From: a bacterium
GTDB lineage: Bacteria; Patescibacteriota; Minisyncoccia; Minisyncoccales; UBA10102
NCBI GenBank assembly: GCA_030699255.1
Contig: JAUYJR010000040.1
Location: 1 to 5,659, forward strand
Direction of reading: 5' to 3'
DNA: 5,659 bases
Made by a program: the position numbers and the translations under genes. Below are positions 1-5,536 of the stretch, one piece after another. The notes under the pieces are model-generated. The model saw only the letters and a program-made list of their open reading frames with translations, did not search any database and was not told the origin of the DNA. Each line of letters begins with the position of its first letter. The stretch's first letter is position 1.

Positions 1-1
1 A

Positions 2-325
2 ACAGGAGGATGGTTTGGAGGAGATAATAGCTCAAAGGCAACCATGGAACGAAGGTTTTCTGACAAGCCCGTTTCAGATCCCAAAAACTGGGGAACAAGC
101 ATCATTGCGGGAGGAACTCCGGGATCTCAAAATAGTATTTATGGTCAGGAGCAAAAGAATGAGGAAGAGTCTCTTGCACAAGATCGTGTTCTTCCTCTTG
201 TGATCAAACAAAAAGAGCGACAGGAAGGCCGCTCGGTACTCTGGATTCTCCTATGGGCTGCGGGAGTAGCAGGTATTTCTGCTGTGGCGGGAGTTATGCT
301 TTGGCAGAGGTTTCGTTTCCGGTAA
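2..325 (+). CDS. C-terminal part of a lamin-tail-domain surface protein with a C-terminal membrane anchor (5' partial)
   Basis: The frame is open to the left edge, so only the last 107 residues are visible; the ATG at 44 is internal, because the residues before it continue the domain. The segment from the left edge through NSSKATMERR, DPKNWGTS and GGTPGSQNS (about residues 9-45) matches the end of a lamin-tail domain (LTD), an Ig-like beta-sandwich common in bacterial surface proteins. A polar, Glu/Gln/Lys-rich linker follows (about 46-77), then one hydrophobic helix (about 78-100) and a basic end, RFRFR. This predicts a protein anchored in the cytoplasmic membrane by its C-terminus, with the LTD outside. 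No LPXTG sortase motif is seen. The substrate and the N-terminal architecture are unknown: LTDs can accompany nuclease, protease or adhesin domains. The last 32 bp overlap the 3' end of the opposing S1 gene. The LTD call is good; the role is undetermined. Confidence 0.8.
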   Translation, partial: TGGWFGGDNSSKATMERRFSDKPVSDPKNWGTSIIAGGTPGSQNSIYGQEQKNEEESLAQDRVLPLVIKQKERQEGRSVLWILLWAAGVAGISAVAGVMLWQRFRFR

Positions 326-1388
326 TGAGGCGCAAACTCATGCGGTGCTCTTCCGGAGTAATTTCAAGAATTTGGAACGAGTATTCTTTCTCCGCTTCCA
401 AATGAGATTCCATTCCCTCTTTTGTTCCAAATTCCGAAATGTGGCAGAGTCCTTGAATTTTTGGCTCAATCTCTACAAATGCCCCAAATGGATTCAGTTT
501 TGTTACCCTTCCTTTCACAACATCTTCTTTCTTATACTTCTCTACAATAGATTTCCAGGGATCCTCCTTGAGAGCCTTGAGGGAGAGCGAGATTTTTCCC
601 TGAGCAATATCAATAATTTTTGCCTGCACGCGATCTCCTTGCTTGAGAAATTCGGAAGGACTTTCAATAATCTGCCAGTCAATCTCGGAAATATGAATAA
701 GTCCTTCAATGGTTTCTTCATCTTTCCCAAATTTCATGAAAGCTCCAAAATCCACAACGCCGGTAATCTCTCCTTCCACAATATCTCCAATGGAGTACTG
801 CGAGGTAAGTTCCTGCACACGGCTCTTCTCTTTTGATCTTTCAGAAAGAATCACCTTCTCTTCTTCTCTATTGAAGTCAAGCACCTGAACCGCCAGATCT
901 TGTCCAATAAAATCCTGGAGCGCCTTGAGTATTCTTGTTGTATCTCCTCCTTCTACTTTTGGGTAGTGTTCGGGAGAGAGCTGGGAAACGGGCAGAAAAG
1001 CCTGCACGCCAAAGAGCCCGGATAGAAGACCTCCTTTATTTGCCCCTTGAATACTCACTAATATAGTTTCTCCGGACTCTTTTAGATCATGGAGCTTTGT
1101 CCATGCCATTTGTCTTCCTGCCTCTCTAAAAGAAAGCTCAATGTACCCGTCTTCGTTTTCCAGGGAAACAATTTTCATGCTCAGCTTGTCTCCGGAGGTA
1201 ACATCTTTGAGGGCGTCCTTCTCTTCCATGAACGCTCTTCCATAAATAATGCCTGTGCCTTGAGGGCCAAGATCAAGATAGATAGAGGATCTTCCAATAC
1301 CAATAACTGTTCCTTCCATAATATCCCCTTCTTTGCAAGGTCTCATGAGGTCGATTGGTTTTTGTGGTAGTTGTAATGTCTTTTCCAT
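294..1388 (-). CDS. rpsA: Ribosomal protein S1 homologue with four S1 RNA-binding domains
   Basis: This 364-residue protein is made almost entirely of S1-type OB folds, at about residues 19-88, 105-184, 199-272 and 287-355. Domains 3 and 4 are the most canonical, with DFGAF followed by GLIHISE (213-235) and PFGAF followed by GLCHISE (300-319). Domain 2 carries the GVQAFLPVSQL signature (127-137) and domain 1 is the most divergent. In the S1 family these domains bind single-stranded mRNA and help recruit it to the 30S subunit. The protein is shorter than the six-domain E. coli S1 (557 residues) and resembles the shorter S1 proteins of other phyla. The ATG at 1388 is chosen because a promoter (-10 at 1398-1403) lies just upstream; no Shine-Dalgarno is present. 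In-frame Met15 is an alternative start. The gene is divergent from the metallo-hydrolase gene and converges with the LTD gene. It could be a general S1-domain RNA-binding protein rather than a true ribosomal S1. Confidence 0.88.
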   Translation of the reverse strand: MEKTLQLPQKPIDLMRPCKEGDIMEGTVIGIGRSSIYLDLGPQGTGIIYGRAFMEEKDALKDVTSGDKLSMKIVSLENEDGYIELSFREAGRQMAWTKLHDLKESGETILVSIQGANKGGLLSGLFGVQAFLPVSQLSPEHYPKVEGGDTTRILKALQDFIGQDLAVQVLDFNREEEKVILSERSKEKSRVQELTSQYSIGDIVEGEITGVVDFGAFMKFGKDEETIEGLIHISEIDWQIIESPSEFLKQGDRVQAKIIDIAQGKISLSLKALKEDPWKSIVEKYKKEDVVKGRVTKLNPFGAFVEIEPKIQGLCHISEFGTKEGMESHLEAEKEYSFQILEITPEEHRMSLRLITGNETSAKA

Positions 1389-1397
1389 ACGCTGTCT

Positions 1398-1425
1398 ATC
1401 TTACACAATGCGGGAAAAATGTCAA
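1398..1425 (-). promoter_or_regulatory. Sigma-70-like promoter of the S1 gene, abutting the start codon
   Basis: Read on the minus strand, a perfect TTGACA -35 box (1425-1420) is followed by a 16-bp spacer and a TAAGAT -10 box (1403-1398, 4 of 6 matches). Only 9 nt separate the -10 box from the ATG at 1388. Transcription would therefore start about 0-4 nt before the ATG, giving a leaderless or near-leaderless mRNA. Confidence 0.6.
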
Positions 1426-1434
1426 AGAATGGAG

Positions 1435-1463
1435 TTGCGGGAGTTTAAGCGAGGTGGTATACT
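1435..1463 (+). promoter_or_regulatory. Extended -10 promoter of the metallo-hydrolase/gyrA group
   Basis: TTGCGG (1435-1440, 3 of 6 matches) is separated by 17 bp from TATACT (1458-1463, 5 of 6). A TG dinucleotide at 1455-1456 makes it an extended -10 element, which would compensate for the weak -35. The expected start site near 1470 leaves an A/T-rich leader of about 30 nt with no Shine-Dalgarno. It is back to back with the S1 promoter, with 9 bp between the two -35 boxes. Confidence 0.6.
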
Positions 1464-1499
1464 GCGCACAAGGTTTAGAATTTTCTACATATTACTACT

Positions 1500-2153
1500 A
1501 TGACAATCACCTTTAAAGGACATTCGTGTTTTACCATTGGCATTTCTCGAGGAAAGCAAGAACAGGTGCGTATTCTTATTGATCCCTATGGGCCCGAGAC
1601 CGGGTTTCGCCTCTCTCCTCAAGAAGCTGATATTTTGCTGGTAACACATGACCATGCGGACCACAACAATACGGGAGCCGTAAAAGGAGATCCGGTTCTC
1701 ATTACGCATCCTGGAGAGTATGAGGTGCGGGGCGTGTTTGTTCAGGGCATCTCCTCATACCATGACAACGTAAAGGGATCTGAGCGGGGAGAAAACACCA
1801 TATACGTAGTAGAAGATGAGAGTCTCCGTGTCTGTCACCTTGGGGATCTCGGGCAAGATGAGCTCACTCCGGAGCAGGTGGAGCAGATTGGCAACGTGGA
1901 TGTTCTTATGATTCCCGTTGGAGGAACCTACTCCTTAGACGCTGTAGCAGCCTCCCGCGTGGTAAGCCAGATTGAACCCCGCATTGTTGTTCCCATGCAT
2001 TACGCCTTGCCAAAATTCAAGGTTAAAGTAGATGGAGTGGAAAAATTTCTGAAGGTTATGGGCGTAAAAGAAGAAGATCCTCAGCCAAAGTTGGTGTTGA
2101 AAGGAAGGGACGCAGAGGAAGGGGTTTCCGTGGTTGTATTAAAGCAGTTGTAG
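1500..2153 (+). CDS. Metallo-beta-lactamase-fold hydrolase, UPF0173/UlaG-like (COG2220)
   Basis: This 217-residue soluble protein begins MTITFKGHSCF, the usual first strand of the UPF0173/UlaG-like branch of the metallo-beta-lactamase fold. The metal-binding motif is intact as HDHADH (residues 50-55), and His8, Asp116 (in HLGDLG) and His167 (in PMHY) sit at the usual places of the remaining ligands. PGEYEV (71-76), GGTYSLD (141-147) and the closing VVPMHYALPKF (163-173) also match the family. Homologues are annotated as Zn-dependent hydrolases or L-ascorbate-6-phosphate lactonase-like proteins, but substrates of the short members are mostly unknown, so no reaction is assigned. There is no signal peptide, so it should be cytoplasmic. 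The start is fixed by the family N-terminus; no Shine-Dalgarno is present. It is first in a probable operon, with the next start codon 3 nt after its TAG stop. The fold call is very secure; the function is open. Confidence 0.93.
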   Translation: MTITFKGHSCFTIGISRGKQEQVRILIDPYGPETGFRLSPQEADILLVTHDHADHNNTGAVKGDPVLITHPGEYEVRGVFVQGISSYHDNVKGSERGENTIYVVEDESLRVCHLGDLGQDELTPEQVEQIGNVDVLMIPVGGTYSLDAVAASRVVSQIEPRIVVPMHYALPKFKVKVDGVEKFLKVMGVKEEDPQPKLVLKGRDAEEGVSVVVLKQL

Positions 2154-2156
2154 GGT

Positions 2157-2315
2157 ATGAAAAAGTTGCATGAGCTTTCCGAGCGTACAAGAATAATTAT
2201 TCTCTGGACCGCAACATTGCTTATTGCTGTAGGATTGCTTGCTTGGTGGGTTGGCAGTGTGAGCTCCAGATGGCAGAATGTGGGTGAAGAAAGTATTCAA
2301 GAGCAAAAAGATTAA
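2157..2315 (+). CDS. 52-residue single-pass membrane protein of unknown function
   Basis: This small frame begins 3 nt after the stop of the metallo-hydrolase gene and ends 11 nt before gyrA. It reads MKKLHELSERTR (charged N-terminus), then one hydrophobic helix (about residues 13-35, with Trp17, Trp30 and Trp31), then a polar tail ending EESIQEQKD. The basic N-terminus and acidic C-terminus predict an N-in, C-out topology by the positive-inside rule. No signal-peptidase site is obvious, so it is more likely an anchored protein than a secreted one. I do not recognise a named family. It is supported as a real gene by the tight spacing, the same strand as its neighbours, sensible protein organisation and the otherwise unexplained 173-bp gap. 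AGGGT just before the ATG is too close to be a good ribosome site, so translation is probably coupled to the upstream gene. Function cannot be assigned. Confidence 0.72.
   Translation: MKKLHELSERTRIIILWTATLLIAVGLLAWWVGSVSSRWQNVGEESIQEQKD
2251..2279 (+). promoter_or_regulatory. Possible internal promoter for gyrA
   Basis: TTGGCA (2251-2256, 5 of 6 matches) lies 17 bp from CAGAAT (2274-2279, 4 of 6), with TGG immediately before the -10 box (extended -10 pattern). Transcription would begin near 2286, giving gyrA a leader of about 40 nt. It lies inside the small membrane-protein gene. The first -10 base is C rather than T, which weakens it. Confidence 0.33.
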
Positions 2316-2326
2316 CGTTATTTCAT

Positions 2327-4780
2327 ATGGCACAACAGGAAGAAGAATACTCAGAAGTGGGAAAAGTTGAAGAGCGTGGCATTGTGGAGGAGATGAAGAG
2401 CTCCTACCTTGACTATGCTATGTCCGTTATTGTTGCCAGGGCGCTTCCCGACGTGCGAGATGGACTCAAGCCCGTGCATCGGAGAATTTTGTACGCCATG
2501 CATGAAGACGGCCTAACGCACTCGGCGCGCTTTCGCAAATCGGCAAATGTTATTGGTTCCGTGCTTGGAAGGTACCACCCTCATGGAGATGTTGCTGTAT
2601 ATGATGCAATGGTGCGCATGGCACAAGATTTCTCGTTTCGCTACCTTCTGGTTGATGGACAAGGAAACTTTGGATCAGTAGACGGAGACAGTGCTGCCGC
2701 CTACCGTTACACCGAGGCTCGCATGTCTCGTTTAGGGGAGGAGATGCTCAGAGATATTGGGAAGAACACCGTGAACTTCATTGAGAACTATGATGGAACG
2801 CGAAAAGAACCCATTGTACTGCCATCTCCTCTTCCTCAACTCCTTTTGAATGGTACGTTGGGAATTGCCGTTGGTATGGCAACATCCATTCCTCCGCATA
2901 ATGTGCGGGAGGTTGTGGATGCCACCGCGCATCTCATTGAAAATCCGGAAGCAACCACGGAAGATCTTTTGAAATTTGTGAAAGGGCCCGACTTTCCAAC
3001 CGGTGGAACCATTTTTAATAAAGAAGACATCACTGCGGCGTACTCGCAAGGGAAAGGCCCCATTGTAATGCGAGGTAAAATTGATGTTGTTGAGACGGGA
3101 AAATTCACCCAGCTCATTATTACCGAGATTCCTTATCAGGTTTCCAAATCTTCTCTTGTAGAACAGTTTGCAAAACTGGTGCAGGAAAAGAAAATTGAGG
3201 GAATAAAAGATATTCGAGACGAGTCAGACCGAGACGGCATGCGCATTGCGTTTGATCTCCATAGAGACGCCTACCCTCAAAAAATCATAAATAGGCTCTA
3301 CAAGTTTTCAGATCTCCAGAAAACATTTCACCTAAATCTCATTGCTCTGGTGGATGGTATTCAGCCTAAGCTCCTTTCGCTTGCGGAGATCCTCAGTCAC
3401 TTCATCGTTCATCGCAGAGTTGTCATAACCAGAAGAACTCAGTACGAACTGGATAAGGCAAAAGAGCGGGAGCACATTTTGGAAGGGCTGTACAAGTGTT
3501 TGGCCGACATTGATAAGGTTATTAAGATTATTCGTGGATCCGAAGACAGAGCAGACGCAGAGGCAAACCTGATGAAGTCGTTTAAGCTCACGGAGATACA
3601 GGCAAACGCCATTCTGGAAACCAAACTTTCCCAATTGGCTAAGCTGGAGCGAAAGAGAATTGAAGATGAGCTCAAAGCAATTAGGGCAAGAATCAAGGAG
3701 CTTACGTCAATTCTTGGCAGTAAGAAAAAGATTGACGAGGTTGTGAACAAGGAACTCATGGAGGCCCGAGAGGCATTTGGGGATGAGCGCAAAACAAAGG
3801 TGCAGTCTCAGGGCGTGGGAGAGATTGCGGAAGAAGACCTCATTCCTCAAGAAGAAACCATTATTATGCTCACGCAGGGAGGGTATGTTAAGCGCATTAA
3901 TCCCTCTACCTACAAGATCCAGAAACGAGGAGGCAAAGGAATTATTGGCATGAAAACGGTTTCAGAAGACATTGTGGAGCACTTTGTGTTTTGCCAAACG
4001 CATGATGCCCTCCTCTTCTTTACGGATTCGGGAAAAGTGTTTCAAATTCCAGCCTATGAGATTCCGGAGGGTTCTCGAGTGGCAAAGGGAAGAGGTTTAC
4101 TCAACTTCCTTGAGCTGTCTTCCCAAGACAAAATTCTCACCATTTTCCCTATTGGCAAAAAGGATGCTGAACAGGGAACAAAGAACCTGCTCATGGTCAC
4201 TAAGGAGGGGCTGGCAAAGAAAACACCCCTGGAAGATTTTAAGAACGTGCGGAGAACAGGGCTCATTGCTATTTCGCTCAAGAAGGGAGATGCTTTACGG
4301 AGCGTGCGAAAAACAACCGGAGAAAACGAAATTTTAGTTGCTACCCAAAAAGGGCAGGCCATACGGTTTAAAGAAACAGACGCTCGCCCTATGGGGAGAA
4401 CTGCCGCCGGCAACAGAGCTATTCGTTTGAAAAAGGGAGACGAGGTGATTGGGGTAGATTCTATTGCCATAGGGAAAGAGGCATATGTTCTTGTACTCAC
4501 TGAAAACGGATACGGCAAGCGAACAGACGTAAAAGAATACCGTATGCAAACAAGAGGGGGGTCTGGCATTAAAACAGCAAACGTTACGCCCAAAACGGGA
4601 AACTTGGTGTATGCCGAGATCCTCAATGGAGACGAAGAAGATCTCATTGTGATTTCCCGCAAGGGGCACGTGATACGAACCTCCATTTCTTCTATTCCGC
4701 AGATTAGCCGTTCTACCCAGGGAGTTCGCATTATGCGCCTAGAAGAAGGAGATAAAGTTGTGTCCGCAGCCTGCGCGTAA
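2327..4780 (+). CDS. gyrA: DNA gyrase subunit A
   Basis: This 817-residue protein is the breakage-reunion subunit of the A2B2 gyrase, which introduces negative supercoils into DNA using ATP hydrolysed by GyrB. The N-terminus (DYAMSVIVARALPDVRDGLK, 29-48) and the active site are textbook: Arg127-Tyr128 in AYRYTEAR, Tyr128 being the residue that bonds covalently to DNA. The tower and coiled-coil regions follow (about 170-500). The C-terminal beta-pinwheel (about 505-815) opens with a GyrA box, QKRGGKG (532-538), which marks it as gyrase rather than topoisomerase IV ParC. A box-like TRGGSG occurs at 742-747. Length is close to B. subtilis GyrA (821); the long acidic tail of E. coli GyrA is absent. 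The residue matching E. coli Ser83 is Val89, while the match to Asp87 (Asp93) is kept. The ATG is preceded by no Shine-Dalgarno. gyrB is not in the window. It is probably co-transcribed with the two genes upstream, with a possible promoter of its own at 2251-2279. Confidence 0.98.
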   Translation: MAQQEEEYSEVGKVEERGIVEEMKSSYLDYAMSVIVARALPDVRDGLKPVHRRILYAMHEDGLTHSARFRKSANVIGSVLGRYHPHGDVAVYDAMVRMAQDFSFRYLLVDGQGNFGSVDGDSAAAYRYTEARMSRLGEEMLRDIGKNTVNFIENYDGTRKEPIVLPSPLPQLLLNGTLGIAVGMATSIPPHNVREVVDATAHLIENPEATTEDLLKFVKGPDFPTGGTIFNKEDITAAYSQGKGPIVMRGKIDVVETGKFTQLIITEIPYQVSKSSLVEQFAKLVQEKKIEGIKDIRDESDRDGMRIAFDLHRDAYPQKIINRLYKFSDLQKTFHLNLIALVDGIQPKLLSLAEILSHFIVHRRVVITRRTQYELDKAKEREHILEGLYKCLADIDKVIKIIRGSEDRADAEANLMKSFKLTEIQANAILETKLSQLAKLERKRIEDELKAIRARIKELTSILGSKKKIDEVVNKELMEAREAFGDERKTKVQSQGVGEIAEEDLIPQEETIIMLTQGGYVKRINPSTYKIQKRGGKGIIGMKTVSEDIVEHFVFCQTHDALLFFTDSGKVFQIPAYEIPEGSRVAKGRGLLNFLELSSQDKILTIFPIGKKDAEQGTKNLLMVTKEGLAKKTPLEDFKNVRRTGLIAISLKKGDALRSVRKTTGENEILVATQKGQAIRFKETDARPMGRTAAGNRAIRLKKGDEVIGVDSIAIGKEAYVLVLTENGYGKRTDVKEYRMQTRGGSGIKTANVTPKTGNLVYAEILNGDEEDLIVISRKGHVIRTSISSIPQISRSTQGVRIMRLEEGDKVVSAACA

Positions 4781-4786
4781 AAAGTA

Positions 4787-4815
4787 TTGCACAAAGAGAA
4801 GGCGAGACGTATACT
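4787..4815 (+). promoter_or_regulatory. Promoter of the VirB2-like gene, abutting the start codon
   Basis: TTGCAC (4787-4792, 3 of 6 matches) is 17 bp from TATACT (4810-4815, 5 of 6). The -35 box starts 6 nt after the gyrA stop codon. Only 8 nt separate the -10 box from the ATG at 4824, so the mRNA should be leaderless or carry only a few nucleotides of leader. Confidence 0.6.
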
Positions 4816-4823
4816 AAAGCATC

Positions 4824-5468
4824 ATGAAACACAAGAAAACATTGGGTATTTTGTTGGGACTTCTTGTTTTCTTTGTTGTGGCAGTATCTCCTTCAAGCAG
4901 TGTTGAGGCCGCAACCATTCAGCTTATCTCTCCCGCAGATGGATCCATGGCGGGACAGAATACGATCTTCCAATGGGAGTCTGTGGGGACGGGGTTTTAT
5001 CAGCTTGAGATTAATGAAATTATAGTAAAGAGCAATATAGCTGAACCTTCTTTTGCATTATCTCGCGTGGAGCATGTTACGTTTCAGGACAAGGGGACGT
5101 ATCGTTGGAAGGTGCATGGAGGATGTTATCTGACGCCTGGAAAGTTGGTTGTTTGCTCCCATATAAGCAATGAATCAACATTCACCTATTCCAAGTCATC
5201 CATTATTGAGTTTCGTCCTCCAACATCGGCAAAAACATTAGAAGATTTGTTGCAAGTGATCATGCGATTTATGTTTTACATGGCAATTGCGTTGGCCCCT
5301 CTCTTTTATGTTGTCGCGGGATTCATTTTAGTGGTTGCGGGGGGAAATCCGGACAAAGTGCAGTTGGCAAAGAATATTTTTCTCTGGACAACCATTGGCT
5401 TTGTAGTTATACTTATTGCAGCAGGATTGGAAATGGTAATCCGAGATGTTTTGGGTGTTCGTCAGTAA
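4824..5468 (+). CDS. Exported Ig/FN3-like protein with a VirB2/TrbC-like two-helix C-terminus
   Basis: This 214-residue protein has three parts. Residues 1-29 form a signal peptide: MKHKK, a hydrophobic core (7-21) and a probable cleavage site after VEA (Ala29). Residues about 30-130 look like a beta-sandwich of the Ig/FN3 type, with SPADGS near the start, TIFQWES (47-53), FYQLEI (58-63) and GTYRWKV (91-97); Cys101 and Cys111 could form a disulfide outside the cell. Residues about 145-205 are two membrane helices (about 151-171 and 185-204) joined by a short loop, AGGNPDKVQLAK (172-183). That helix-loop-helix resembles the VirB2/TrbC type IV secretion pilin family seen repeatedly in Patescibacteria. 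The lysines place the loop in the cytoplasm and the Ig-like domain outside. The role is inferred: a membrane or pilus-like component of a secretion or attachment apparatus. The start is fixed by the signal peptide. It is longer than ordinary VirB2 (roughly 120 residues) because of the extra domain. Confidence 0.82.
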   Translation: MKHKKTLGILLGLLVFFVVAVSPSSSVEAATIQLISPADGSMAGQNTIFQWESVGTGFYQLEINEIIVKSNIAEPSFALSRVEHVTFQDKGTYRWKVHGGCYLTPGKLVVCSHISNESTFTYSKSSIIEFRPPTSAKTLEDLLQVIMRFMFYMAIALAPLFYVVAGFILVVAGGNPDKVQLAKNIFLWTTIGFVVILIAAGLEMVIRDVLGVRQ

Positions 5469-5477
5469 TACGCGTTT

Positions 5478-5496
5478 CAAGAAAGGTCGATTCTTG
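5478..5496. repeat. Short inverted repeat between the two exported-protein genes
   Basis: CAAGAA (5478-5483) and TTCTTG (5491-5496) form a perfect 6-bp stem around a 7-nt loop, starting 9 nt after the stop of the VirB2-like gene. No T-tract follows, so it does not qualify as an intrinsic terminator. It may be a weak hairpin, an operator or chance. Confidence 0.3.
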
Positions 5497-5536
5497 GCCA
5501 TAGAAAACATTGAATACAAAACGTGATTTTGTGAAC

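Noticed and set aside
15..203. A 62-residue plus-strand frame starting at 15
   Set aside because: It overlaps the LTD-protein frame, which has clear domain motifs and runs on to a membrane anchor; this frame shows none.
345..836. A 163-residue plus-strand open frame opposite the S1 gene
   Set aside because: It is antisense to strongly supported S1 domains, its product is Phe/Leu/Ser-rich without recognisable motifs, and it reads as the mirror of S1 codons.
1485..1709. A minus-strand frame over the start of the metallo-hydrolase gene
   Set aside because: It is antisense to the conserved HDHADH region and has no motif or start signal of its own.
4054..4794. A 246-residue minus-strand open frame opposite the end of gyrA, and shorter antisense frames at 3439-3792 and 2732-3117
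   Set aside because: They lie inside the conserved GyrA coding sequence, have low-complexity Ser/Arg/Phe-rich products, and have no promoter or family match.
4781..4823. A terminator after gyrA
   Set aside because: The 43-bp gap holds a promoter but no G/C stem followed by a T-tract; the only nearby palindrome (CGCAGCCTGCG at the gyrA end) has too small a loop.
5494..5520. A promoter (TTGGCC ... TACAAA) for the last gene
   Set aside because: The spacer is only 15 bp and both boxes are poor matches, so it is not better than chance.
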